From Mycolicibacterium sp. S2-37 (lineage in GTDB: Bacteria > Actinomycetota > Actinomycetes > Mycobacteriales > Mycobacteriaceae), in contig NZ_JAFEVR010000002.1 of NCBI RefSeq assembly GCF_017352375.1, positions 1 to 64,000 of the forward strand: a stretch of DNA of 64,000 nt, read 5' to 3'. Made by a program: the position numbers and the translations under genes. Each line of letters opens with the position of its first letter. Within the stretch, counting starts at the first letter, position 1. Below the pieces are notes generated by a model that was given only the letters and a program-made list of their open reading frames with translations, searched no databases and was not told the origin of the DNA. Shown one piece after another: positions 8,745-16,683 of this stretch.

Positions 8745-9019
8745 CGGTAGCGGTACGTCGGCCCGGTCGACGCTGATCTGTTGCGTCTGGCGGCGATCCA
8801 AACCATCGCCCTTCCCTGCGCCCTTTCCAAGGATAGAAGTGAACGGTCATCATGTCGCGCACGGATGTGTCAATCGCCGCTTGATCACGGTGACGAAAAT
8901 GGCGCCGGTGGCGAGTACCGCTTGTCAACCGACACCTGGAATGCACGCGCGGCTGCTGGCCAGTCAGCTTCGGGCGAACACGGGGCCGAACTCGCGCCGA
9001 GATTCGGTACGGTGACCGA

Positions 9020-9820
9020 ATGGTCGTCACAGACGAAATCACCTATCCCGTCGACGGATTGACGATGATCGCCCACTTGGCGCGGCCGTCCGGCACGGGT
9101 CCCTGGCCGGCTGTGCTCATCGGACATGACGGGATCGGTCTCGACGACTATCAACGCGGCCGCGCGGACATCCTCGCCGAGCACGGCTACATCGCCCTCG
9201 CGATGGACTACCACGCCGGCCAAACATTCTTCGGCGAACCCCAGGCGATGCTGGCTCGTGTCATGCCATTGCTGGCCGATCCCACCCGCATGCATGCTAT
9301 CGGCCGGGCTGCGCTCGACGTCCTACTCGATGTACCCGGCGTCGACCGCGACCGGCTCGGCGCACTTGGCTACGGCGCCGGCGGCCGAATCGTGCTGGAA
9401 CTCGCCAGCGCCAAGGTTCCTTTCAAGGCACTCGCCGCGATCCATCCAGCCTTGCCGGCCGCCCAAAGCGAGGTTTGGGCCAACGTGGGCGGCGCCTTCT
9501 TGCTGTGCACGGGTTCCGAAGACCCACTGTGCACTCCCGCTCAACTCATGGAGTTCACCGGCGCACTTCAGCATGCCGGAGTTGATTGGCGTGTGAACAT
9601 CTATGGCGGAGCCAAGCACGCCTTTTGGGCCGATCCCAACCAATCTGGCGGCAGTGCTCACACCGGTGCCGCTGTGCCCGGCGTCGCACACCACGCCCTA
9701 CACTCGACGCGAGCGTGGCAGGCGGTACTGGACCTGCTCGCGGAGGCCTTCGGTGCGGCCAGGTCGGTCCCAAGACATGCTCGAACTGTTGGATCCGGCG
9801 ACACGGCTGAGACGCCATAG
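9020..9820 (+). CDS. Dienelactone-hydrolase-family protein lacking the usual nucleophile
   Basis: A 266-residue alpha/beta-hydrolase of the dienelactone hydrolase family. The acid and histidine of the triad are recognisable (SEDPLC around residue 170 and GGAKHAFWAD near 200). The nucleophile elbow, usually G-Y-C/S-x-G-G, reads GYGAGG, so Gly stands where Cys or Ser should be. If the sequence is right the protein should not hydrolyse esters by the usual route. It lies just inside the right-hand att-like repeat, next to the broken acetyltransferase. The start is the ATG at 9020. Confidence 0.75.
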   Translation: MVVTDEITYPVDGLTMIAHLARPSGTGPWPAVLIGHDGIGLDDYQRGRADILAEHGYIALAMDYHAGQTFFGEPQAMLARVMPLLADPTRMHAIGRAALDVLLDVPGVDRDRLGALGYGAGGRIVLELASAKVPFKALAAIHPALPAAQSEVWANVGGAFLLCTGSEDPLCTPAQLMEFTGALQHAGVDWRVNIYGGAKHAFWADPNQSGGSAHTGAAVPGVAHHALHSTRAWQAVLDLLAEAFGAARSVPRHARTVGSGDTAETP

Positions 9821-9879
9821 TCGTCTGAGCAGCGGCGATGAGACGCGCCGAGGCCGCAGATGACACTTTTCGGCTCCCC

Positions 9880-9920
9880 GGGGGTCAAGTGGTCGCAAGT
9901 TCAAATCCTGTCAGCCCGAC
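9880..9920 (+). repeat. Right copy of the tRNA-Pro(GGG) 3'-end repeat, probable att scar
   Basis: Identical to 5512-5552 except for A instead of G at 9898, which breaks a T-stem pair, and followed here by CA that completes an encoded CCA. The bases before it (tttcggctcccc) again do not supply the missing half of a tRNA. Both copies point the same way, so 5553-9879 fits one inserted segment, and the intact tRNA should lie to the left of the window. Confidence 0.75.
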
Positions 9921-10077
9921 CAACTTCCGGTAGTTCAGAGCGGTTTCGGAGATGTCCGGAACCGGCCGCACGTGCTCGCAGCGGCTACGAGCAGCAGTTC
10001 GGGTCGACAACAGCGCACAGCACTCTCGCTTCACCCACGGCACACCGTCACCCACCGCCACCCGATCGGAGCACCCC

Positions 10078-10775
10078 ATGACCGGCAGCCCTGCCTCCCT
10101 GGCCGCGCACCCGAGTTCGGCGAACATTGCAGCGTCGAGACGATCGAACGGTTTTGCATTCGTCGTATGACCAGTTCGCCGGGCGCGCCACCGTCTCCAA
10201 CTTCCTGCCACTGCTCGCTGAACGCAAGGCGCGCCAACGCATTACGGTCCTGGCTCGCGTCGAAGGCAAGATCACCGATACCAAGCCCACCGTCCTGTTC
10301 CTCTGCGCCCACAATGCCGGCCGCTCCCAGATGGCGCTCGGATACTTCAACCACTTCGCAGCCGAACACGGCGTGGCCTGGCTGGGTGGCTCAGAACCGG
10401 GTAACGAGATCAAACCCCGCCGCTGTCGCGGCCATGAGCGAGGTCGGCATCGACATCACGCGCGAGTTCCCCAAGCCGTGGACCGACGAGATCGTCCAGG
10501 CGGCTGACGTCGTCGTCACCATCGGCCGCGGCGACGCCTGCCAGTTCTTTCCGGGAAAGCGTTACGGGAACTGGGAATTGGGGAATCCGGCCGGACAGGG
10601 CCTCGACGCCGTGCGCCCGATCCGCGACGATATCGAGGAGCGTGTCCGCCACCTGCTCGACGAACGCGGTATCAGCCCGGACGCCTGGCGGTCGTCGAAT
10701 CTCCTATCGATCGTCGCAGCAGTCGGATACGACGGGAACCGTCGTCGCAACAGGTGTCGCCCTTCCAGGCGTTGA
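10078..10775 (+). pseudogene. arsC: arsC-like arsenate reductase, frameshifted
   Basis: Spread over alternating frames is a low-molecular-weight phosphatase-type arsenate reductase with an N-terminal helical domain as in other actinobacterial ArsC proteins. The pieces are an N-terminus from ATG 10078; ...EFGEHCSVETIERF; then FAGRATVSNFLPLLAER and the catalytic CX5R loop FLCAHNAGRSQ (about 10300-10330); then AMSEVGIDITREFPKPW and NWELGNPAGQ. Frame changes occur near 10105, near 10156 (a T missing in a T run) and near 10413 (an A extra in AAACCCC). The normal end is also gone: the last frame runs on until 10775, antisense to the cation transporter. It is probably non-functional unless the indels are sequencing errors. 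Confidence 0.75.
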
Positions 10776-11352
10776 GCCCTTCCCTGACTGCGATGGCGGC
10801 GATGACGAGTCCGGCGACCGGATCGGCCCAGGACCACCCGAACAGGCCGTTGAGAAGCAAACCGACCAGTAAGACCGCCGACAGGTAGGTGCACAGCAAG
10901 GTCTGTTTCGAGTCGGCGACGGCCGAGAGTGAGCCCAGCTCGCGCCCCGCCCTCCGCTGGGCAGAGGAGAGGACCGGCATGATCGCCAGGCTGAGCACCG
11001 CCAAGCCGATACCGATGCTGGAATGGCGTGGTTCATCCGCCCCGAGCAGGGCGCGGACGGCGTCGACGGTGACGTATGCGGCAAGACCGAAGAATGAGAA
11101 CGCGATGACGCGGAGGGCGACCTTCTCACGCGCTTCGGGATCGCGGCCTGCGAACTGCCATGCGACGGCTGCCGCCGATGACACCTCGATGACCGAGTCC
11201 AGCCCGAACCCGATGAGCGCCGTGGAGGAGACGCGCGTCCCCTCGGCGATCGCGACGACGGCCTCCACCACGTTGTACGAGATCGTCGCGGCCACCAGCA
11301 GCCGGATGCGGCGGGCGAGTTGCGCCCGGCGGGCATCTGTCAGGGTGCTCAT
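10672..11352 (-). CDS. Cation transporter of the CDF-like type, in operon with a CmtR-like repressor
   Basis: A 226-residue membrane protein with about six hydrophobic segments. It resembles the transmembrane part of cation diffusion facilitators (LIGFGLDSVIEVSSAAAVAW in the second segment, and DSKQTLLCTYLSAVLL). Family members with this shape end soon after a Cys-rich tail; here GDTCCDD is followed by about 20 Arg-rich residues that are antisense to the arsC remnant, which suggests that the native stop was lost in a deletion. The ATG at 11352 overlaps the repressor stop (ATGA). It probably exports a heavy metal such as cadmium or lead, inferred from the regulator. Confidence 0.75.
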   Translation of the reverse strand: MSTLTDARRAQLARRIRLLVAATISYNVVEAVVAIAEGTRVSSTALIGFGLDSVIEVSSAAAVAWQFAGRDPEAREKVALRVIAFSFFGLAAYVTVDAVRALLGADEPRHSSIGIGLAVLSLAIMPVLSSAQRRAGRELGSLSAVADSKQTLLCTYLSAVLLVGLLLNGLFGWSWADPVAGLVIAAIAVREGLNAWKGDTCCDDGSRRIRLLRRSIGDSTTARRPG

Positions 11353-11690
11353 CAGCCGCAGCCACCTACCGCACCGTCAGTGCCGAGGCATCGGCAGGCC
11401 GGGTCGACCGCGACCACCAGGCCCAGGAGGTCGTCGAGAGCGTGGCCGATGCGCGCGTCGGCCAATTCGTATCGTGTGCGCCGCCCTTCGGGCACGGCGA
11501 CCACCAGGCCGCAGCCACGCAGGCAGGCCAAGTGGTTCGAGAGCATCTGCCGGGAGACGCCGATCTGATCGGCGAGCTCGGCGGGGTAGCTGGGAGCGGC
11601 GTTGAGGCTGAGCAGGATCCGGGTCCGTGTGACGTCGGACAGCGCGTGGCCGAACCGCGCAAGCGCATCGGTGTGGGTGGCTGTCTGCAT
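11352..11690 (-). CDS. ArsR/SmtB-family metal repressor, CmtR-like
   Basis: A 112-residue winged-helix repressor. The helix-turn-helix reads PAELADQIGVSRQMLSNHLACL. The two cysteines in CLRGCGLVV match the Cd/Pb-sensing pair of mycobacterial CmtR, and there are further cysteines in the tail (DPACRCLG...GGCG). It heads an operon with a cation transporter. The ATG at 11690 is preferred over 11705 because a palindrome that looks like its operator lies at 11700-11717 and would otherwise fall inside the gene. It should release DNA when a soft metal binds. The metal specificity is inferred from the CmtR resemblance. Confidence 0.8.
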   Translation of the reverse strand: MQTATHTDALARFGHALSDVTRTRILLSLNAAPSYPAELADQIGVSRQMLSNHLACLRGCGLVVAVPEGRRTRYELADARIGHALDDLLGLVVAVDPACRCLGTDGAVGGCG

Positions 11691-11699
11691 CACTCGACA

Positions 11700-11717
11700 A
11701 TACATCGGAACCTGTAT
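11700..11717 (-). promoter_or_regulatory. Probable ArsR/CmtR operator
   Basis: ATACA-N8-TGTAT, a perfect 5-bp inverted repeat, lies 10 bases upstream of the repressor start, where ArsR-family proteins bind to control themselves. The assignment is by spacing and symmetry. Confidence 0.5.
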
Positions 11718-12020
11718 TCAGGGAAACCTGTACCGAGCTGATCGGGCCATCGTCAACCGAACGCGTTCGCCTCAGCGAGTGGGAGTCGGGTTGCGTGCGG
11801 TGATAAACGTTCAATCCCGCCCGCGCTGCTGACATCGGTCGATCGACGCGAGAACACGTGAAGGCCAGAGGGCAAGCGCGACACGAAACTTATGAACAAC
11901 TATCACGATCTCCTCAGCGTTCACTACAACAACAGCGGTAACAATGGACCCTCGTTGGAAGTTGACCGCACAGTCAGGGCGCACGCTCGGCACGCGTCCG
12001 GCGACTGAAAGAGGGTTCTG
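11718..12020. other. Divergent region between the metal operon and rpf
   Basis: No gene is seen in these 303 bases. They must hold the rpf promoter and leader. I looked for the c-di-AMP (ydaO-type) riboswitch that precedes some mycobacterial rpf genes and did not recognise its conserved core. Confidence 0.35.
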
Positions 12021-12485
12021 TTGCAACTGTCCAAGAGGCTGGCTGTGGCCGTGACCGCCACTGCTCTATCGGTGACGTCGACCGCCTTCGCCACGCCGAA
12101 CGCGCACGCAAGCACCGTCAACTGGGATGCGATCGCACAATGTGAATCCAGCGGCAATTGGGCGATCAACACCGGCAACGGTTTCTACGGCGGCCTGCAG
12201 TTCCTGCCGGCCACCTGGAAGGAACACGGCGGCGTCGGTTCTCCGGAGAAGGCGCCGCGCGAGCATCAGATTCTGATCGCCGAACGCGTCCTGCGCACGC
12301 AGGGAATCGGCGCCTGGCCGGTCTGTGGCGCCTTCGCACTGTCCCCGAGGTCCACGGTTGCGCCCGGCACCGGCAATGCATGCCGGCTCATCGCCGGGAT
12401 CCAATTGGGTGTCGTCAATCTCAACAGGATGTGCGTCGGTCTGATGCGGCAGGCGCAAGCGGTCGCCGCCGTGCTGAACGGCTGA
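12021..12485 (+). CDS. Resuscitation-promoting factor (Rpf), secreted muralytic enzyme
   Basis: A 154-residue precursor. A Sec signal peptide (KRLAVAVTATALSVTSTAFA, cut near residues 24-31) is followed directly by the Rpf domain (about 33-105). It contains NWDAIAQCESSGNW with the catalytic Glu, GFYGGLQF, and RVLRTQGIGAWPVCG with the paired cysteine. Such lysozyme-like enzymes cut peptidoglycan and wake dormant cells. There is no LysM or G5 domain, so it is a short RpfC/D/E-type protein; the last 50 residues are not assigned. The start is TTG 12021, preceded by a good AGAGGG ribosome site. It stands alone. Confidence 0.9.
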   Translation: MQLSKRLAVAVTATALSVTSTAFATPNAHASTVNWDAIAQCESSGNWAINTGNGFYGGLQFLPATWKEHGGVGSPEKAPREHQILIAERVLRTQGIGAWPVCGAFALSPRSTVAPGTGNACRLIAGIQLGVVNLNRMCVGLMRQAQAVAAVLNG

Positions 12486-12686
12486 CGCAGCCCGCGCCGC
12501 CGGCGCGCCCGTGTTACGTTCTAGCCGATAGCGTCTAGGGTTCCGGCGCCCCGCGCGTGCCTGGTCCGAGCGACGCCACCGCAACTTCAGACGAGTTGCG
12601 GTCATCTGAACGGACAAAAGCCTGGAGGATCTCCGGTGGCGTGCCCCACGTCGCCGAGAAGGTCCGATGATGCTGTTCATGGTCCG

Positions 12687-13526
12687 ATGACGCCGACCAT
12701 CGTGCTGGCCGTCCTCTTCTCGGCGCTGCTGCATGCGGTCTGGAACTCCCTGGCGCACAACGTCAGTGACAGGCTGGTCGGCTTCGCACTCATCGGATTG
12801 GTCGACTGCGTCGGTGGCGCAGCGATGGTCGCCGCTGCCGGGCTCCCGCCCGGCGGGGCGTGGCCGTTCATCGTCGCATCGGCAATGTTGCACGTGGTGT
12901 ACAACCTGATGCTGCTCGCCAGCTATCAGCTGGGCGAGTTCAGCCAGATGTACCCGCTGGCCCGCGGCACGTCGCCCTGGGTGGTGGCACTGGTCTCGGT
13001 GTTGGTGTTGGGAGACGACCTGCCGCTCGCCGAACTGGCAGGAATCCTGTTGGTGTCGGGCGGTCTGATCGCACTCGTGTTCGCCGGCGGTCGGCCGCGT
13101 CGGACCGACCTGCCCGCCCTTGCTGCCGCGACCGTGACCGGGCTGACGATCGCGGCATACACCGTCGTCGACGGCGTCGGGGTCACGCAGGCGCCGCTGT
13201 TCGCCTACACCGGCTGGATGTTCCTCTTGCAGGGGCCACCGATCGCGATCATCGCCATAGCCCGGCGGCGACGCGCGCTGATTCCCGCGTTGTGCGCATC
13301 GGCGGCGTCCGGTGTCGCCGGCGGCGTCATCTCGATCGCGGCCTACACGATCGTCTTGTGGGCGCAGACCAGTGGAGCGCTGGCGGCGGTCGCGGCATTG
13401 CGGGAAACCAGCATCATTTTCGGCGCGCTCATCGGCGCCTGGTTCCTCGGCGAGCGAATGGGGCATCGCCGTGCGGTCGCCGCCGCGATTGTGCTGGCCG
13501 GCGTCATGCTCATCAGCGTCGCCTGA
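12687..13526 (+). CDS. EamA-type (DMT superfamily) transporter
   Basis: A 279-residue protein with about ten hydrophobic helices in two similar halves, as in EamA/RhaT metabolite exporters. The second half holds LRETSIIFGALIGAWFLGERM, typical of the last EamA repeat. The ATG at 12687 begins just before the first helix (TIVLAVLFSALLHAVWNSLA); the frame is open to 12636, but those residues are not family-like. It has no operon partner. The substrate is unknown. Confidence 0.8.
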   Translation: MTPTIVLAVLFSALLHAVWNSLAHNVSDRLVGFALIGLVDCVGGAAMVAAAGLPPGGAWPFIVASAMLHVVYNLMLLASYQLGEFSQMYPLARGTSPWVVALVSVLVLGDDLPLAELAGILLVSGGLIALVFAGGRPRRTDLPALAAATVTGLTIAAYTVVDGVGVTQAPLFAYTGWMFLLQGPPIAIIAIARRRRALIPALCASAASGVAGGVISIAAYTIVLWAQTSGALAAVAALRETSIIFGALIGAWFLGERMGHRRAVAAAIVLAGVMLISVA

Positions 13527-13613
13527 GCTCGGCCGCTCCGGCCGCAGCAGCAGGGATCTGACAATAAATTGACTTATAGAACCTGCATTGACAGCGTCAG
13601 CTAATATCCGACG

Positions 13614-13859
13614 GTGCTCGACCAGTGGCCCATGGTCGGCCGAGACCACGAGATCTTCGAGCTCACTCGGCTGCTCGACATCGACGGCGTGCAAGGCGTT
13701 GCCCTCACCGGGAAACCTGGGGTGGGCAAGTCGAGGCTTGCCCGCGAGGTCGCCAAGAAGGCGAACGAGACCGGGTGGAACGTGCGATCGGTTGCCGCCA
13801 CCGTCACCGGCCAGTCGATCCCGCTCGGTGCCTTCGGGCGTTGGCGTCAGGAGCCCTAG
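13614..13859 (+). pseudogene. N-terminal fragment of a large LuxR/AAA-type regulator
   Basis: Only 81 residues from GTG 13614: WPMVGRDHEIFEL..., then a Walker A loop GKPGVGKSRLAREVAKK, ending at TAG 13857-13859 after GAFGRWRQEP. This is the start of the ATPase domain of LAL-type LuxR regulators, which normally run to 800 or more residues with a C-terminal helix-turn-helix. Everything after Walker A is missing, so it is a deletion remnant. The next gene, a transporter binding protein, begins right at the break and in the same frame. Confidence 0.65.
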
Positions 13860-14843
13860 ATCTCGAACATCAGATCTGCAACTACCGCCTTCCTGGCTGC
13901 AGCCCTCGTCGTCTCGGGCTGTCAGACTGCCGAGCAGGCGTCCGCCCAACCGGCGGCGCCCTATCCGACCGGGGCCGTGAACATGTCGGCGGGCTCGAAT
14001 CCGGGCAGCGGCCTGGACCTCACCATCCGTGCCGTCGTCGACTCCCTGCAGAAGGAGAAGCTGGTCGACGTCCCGTTGCCGGTGGAGAATCGACCCGGCA
14101 ACATCGGCGCGGATTGTCTGGCCGCCATGGTCGAGAAGTACCGGGGCGCGGACAATCAGGTGTCGGCGACCTCCCTTTCCATGATGATGAACGAGTTGCG
14201 CGGAATCTCGAAGTACGGCTTCGAGGACGTCACCATGATCGCGCGGCTGATGACCGAGTACTACGTCGTCGTGACCGATGCCGGCTCCCCCTACCCGAAT
14301 CTCGCCGACGTCATGACGGCGATCAAGGCCGATCCCGGCCGCATCGAGGTCGCGGCGGCCACCGACGACCAGGCGCCGTTCGATCTGCTGGTGGCCGCCG
14401 CAGGCGGCGATCCCTCGCTGATCAACTACGTCCCCTTCGAGGGCGGCGGCGACCAGATCGAGGCTCTCCTCGACAGTCGGATCAGCGTGGCGATCGGCGG
14501 CGTCAGTGAGTTCATCGATCTGGTGAAGTCAGGTGAACTCCGGGCGCTCGGTGTCCTGTCCGAACAGCGGCTGCCCGGATTCGATGCTCCGACCGCCAGG
14601 GAGCAGGGGTTCGACGTCACACTGTCCAACTGGCGCGGCCTCTACGGACCGCCGGACATGCCCAAGCCCGCAGTCGAGTACTGGCAGCAGGTCCTGGGCG
14701 AGATGGTCGAGACGCCGACCTGGAAGGCGATCGCCGAGCGGAGCCAGTTCACCACCACCTTCATGATCGGCGACCGATTCCAGGAGTTCCTCACCAAGAC
14801 ACAGGCCGACGTGAAGACCGCACTCCGAGAAGCGTCGCCGTGA
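13860..14843 (+). CDS. TctC-family solute-binding lipoprotein, orphan, start unclear
   Basis: About 327 residues of a tripartite tricarboxylate transporter binding protein (Bug/TctC family). It opens with a lipoprotein signal ending in the lipobox VVSGC (Cys near residue 21), then the family's ligand-loop features such as PVENRPGNIGADCLAAM. No ATG, GTG or TTG precedes the signal: an AGGAG ribosome site at 13849-13853 is ideally spaced before ATC at 13860. So the start has either mutated or is non-canonical, and GTG 13977 would lose the signal. The membrane partners TctA and TctB are absent, except for a possible tctB scrap just downstream. It is probably on the way to loss. Confidence 0.65.
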   Translation: MSNIRSATTAFLAAALVVSGCQTAEQASAQPAAPYPTGAVNMSAGSNPGSGLDLTIRAVVDSLQKEKLVDVPLPVENRPGNIGADCLAAMVEKYRGADNQVSATSLSMMMNELRGISKYGFEDVTMIARLMTEYYVVVTDAGSPYPNLADVMTAIKADPGRIEVAAATDDQAPFDLLVAAAGGDPSLINYVPFEGGGDQIEALLDSRISVAIGGVSEFIDLVKSGELRALGVLSEQRLPGFDAPTAREQGFDVTLSNWRGLYGPPDMPKPAVEYWQQVLGEMVETPTWKAIAERSQFTTTFMIGDRFQEFLTKTQADVKTALREASP

Positions 14844-14914
14844 CAGCAGAGGACACCGCGGATCTTTCTGCGGCAGAGGGAAACCGAGTTCTCGACGGCG
14901 AGCCGGGCCGATGA
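14840..14914 (+). pseudogene. 24-codon reading frame, possible tctB remnant
   Basis: A short GTG-started frame overlaps the tctC stop (GTGA) and the next gene's ATG (ATGA). Its acidic sequence (TAEDTADLSAAEGNRVL) has the look of a TctB N-terminal cytoplasmic tail, and gene order fits tctC-tctB. The rest of tctB and all of tctA seem to have been deleted. It may now serve only to couple translation. Confidence 0.35.
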
Positions 14915-15687
14915 GCCGCTGGCTGGTGTCGGGCATCCCGTCCTGGGTGCTGCTGGTCGGGCTGGTCGTGATCGTCGCCGGTGGAGGCGTGCTCGTTCAG
15001 ACCTATGTGCGGCGCCGCTTCACGGCGCTGACGGGCGACGAACACAAGGACGTCACCAAATTCACGTACAGCTTCATCGGTTTCATCTACGCGTTCTTCA
15101 TCGGATTCGTCGTGTCCTCTATGTGGGGGGCGATCAACTCCGCGGACACCGACGCCCGATCCGAAGGGGCGACAGCCGTTCAGATGGCGACCGCCGCAGA
15201 GTTCTTCACCCCAGCCGACACCGAACGAATCCGGTCCGCTCTGCGTGCCTACGAATCGGCCGCCATCGCCGAATGGTCCGAGACGACCCGCACGCCTGCG
15301 GCCGACGCCGCACTGCGCGACCTGTACTCGGCTTATGCACAGGTACAGGCCACCACCGACACTCAGAAGACGTTGCTCTCGTCGTCGTGGTCGAGCCTGG
15401 AGCAGATCAGCCAGGCGCGGACGGAACGTATCCTCACCTCCCGCGAAGACACCGGTCCGCCATGGCCGATCTGGGTCGTCATCCTCTTGACCAGCGCCAT
15501 GGTGCTGGGGACGGCGATCGTCTACGGCGTCGAGAAGGCCTCGCTGCACTACCCGATGGTGATCATCGTCGGGGTGATCGTCGCCACCAACCTCTTCCTC
15601 GTCCTCGAACTCTCCCATCCCTACGTGGGGGTGGTCGCCATACCGCCCGACCGGCTGCAGGAAGTGTTGTCGGTGCTGCCACAGTGA
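14911..15687 (+). CDS. DUF4239-type membrane protein
   Basis: A 258-residue protein with two hydrophobic helices at the N-terminus (about 10-28 and 50-72), a soluble helical middle (80-180) and two helices near the C-terminus (187-207 and 212-232). This matches DUF4239 (bestrophin-like) proteins that are common in actinobacteria. The function is unknown; the bestrophin likeness suggests a channel, but this is not shown. The ATG at 14911 overlaps the preceding 24-codon frame by 4 bp. Confidence 0.65.
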   Translation: MSRWLVSGIPSWVLLVGLVVIVAGGGVLVQTYVRRRFTALTGDEHKDVTKFTYSFIGFIYAFFIGFVVSSMWGAINSADTDARSEGATAVQMATAAEFFTPADTERIRSALRAYESAAIAEWSETTRTPAADAALRDLYSAYAQVQATTDTQKTLLSSSWSSLEQISQARTERILTSREDTGPPWPIWVVILLTSAMVLGTAIVYGVEKASLHYPMVIIVGVIVATNLFLVLELSHPYVGVVAIPPDRLQEVLSVLPQ

Positions 15688-15706
15688 CGCCGCGATGATC
15701 ACCGAC

Positions 15707-15799
15707 ATGAGACGTTCCCTGCGTCTGGCCGGGATGCGACCACTTCCGCCGATCTTGCTGTTCGGCTGCGCGTCGACGCTGCTCGATGAGAACCGATGA
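15707..15799 (+). CDS. Possible 30-residue leader peptide
   Basis: ATG 15707 opens a frame of 30 codons (Arg-rich start, hydrophobic middle, ending LLDENR) whose stop overlaps the next gene's ATG (ATGA). The overlap suggests translational coupling to the EamA transporter, but such short frames also arise by chance. No family is recognised. Confidence 0.25.
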   Translation: MRRSLRLAGMRPLPPILLFGCASTLLDENR

Positions 15800-16683
15800 C
15801 GGCCACGCCCGGCCACCGGCCGGAGAATCTCGTGCTCGGCGCGGCGCTCACCACCGTGGCCTTCCTCTGCGTCGCGATGGTCGGCGCCATCGCGAAGATC
15901 TCGGGTCAGTACACCTCCACCGGAGTGTTGCTGTTGGCGCAGAACGCCCTCTGCCTGGCGGTCATCCTTCCGCTGGCCGCGCGTAGCGGGTGGCCGCTGA
16001 TGCGCACCCAGCGCATCGGTATGCACCTGCTGCGCGCGGTCACCGGTACGGGGTGCTGGTACGCACTGTTCTTCGCGATCACCCAGATCCCGTTGGCCAA
16101 CGCCACACTGCTGACCTACAGCGCACCGCTGTGGATGCCGCTCATCGCCGGACTGGTCACCCGCAATCGGGTGGCCGCGCCGACTTGGCTGGGGGCGGTG
16201 ATCGGGTTCGCCGGTGTGGTGCTGGTGCTGCAACCACAGCACCAGAGTTTCGGTGTCGGAGCCGGAGCCGCACTGGCCGGCGCGGTCCTGCTCGCCGTGG
16301 CGATGATGTCGGTGCGCTGGCTCGGTGCCACCGAACCCGTCACCCGGATCCTCTTCTACTACTTCCTGCTGTCGACGGTGCTCTCGGTACCGGTCGCGAT
16401 CGCCGGCTGGGAGCCCGTCCCCACGCAGGTGTGGGTCTGGTTGGCCGCCCTCGGTGTTGCACAACTGCTTTCGCAACTACTGATCGTGGTGGCCTACCGC
16501 TACGCGCCGGCCGAGAAGGTCGGCCCCTTCATCTACTCGGTCATCGTCTTCACCGCGCTGATCGACTGGATCGTCTGGCACCATCCGCCGACGCTGTTCA
16601 TGTACCTGGGTATGGTCCTGGTCATCGGCGGGGGCCTGGTGGCCGTCCGCGCGAAGCGAGCGAAGGGAGTCGTCGATGGGTGA
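15796..16683 (+). CDS. EamA-type (DMT superfamily) transporter
   Basis: A 295-residue inner-membrane protein with ten predicted helices in two EamA repeats. The first repeat holds LLRAVTGTGCWYALFFAI...LANATLLTYSAPLWMPLIA, a strong signature of the family (compare RhaT/YdcZ-type exporters). It shares 8 bases with the start of the following Ddn-like gene, so the two are cotranscribed. The substrate is unknown. Confidence 0.8.
   Translation: MTATPGHRPENLVLGAALTTVAFLCVAMVGAIAKISGQYTSTGVLLLAQNALCLAVILPLAARSGWPLMRTQRIGMHLLRAVTGTGCWYALFFAITQIPLANATLLTYSAPLWMPLIAGLVTRNRVAAPTWLGAVIGFAGVVLVLQPQHQSFGVGAGAALAGAVLLAVAMMSVRWLGATEPVTRILFYYFLLSTVLSVPVAIAGWEPVPTQVWVWLAALGVAQLLSQLLIVVAYRYAPAEKVGPFIYSVIVFTALIDWIVWHHPPTLFMYLGMVLVIGGGLVAVRAKRAKGVVDG

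Noticed and set aside
11835..12020. c-di-AMP riboswitch in front of rpf
   Set aside because: I could not find the conserved ydaO-type core; the region is a plain leader as far as I can see.
13857..13880. Two AGATCT sites 14 bases apart as a cloning scar
   Set aside because: Short palindromes of this kind occur by chance, and nothing vector-like surrounds them.
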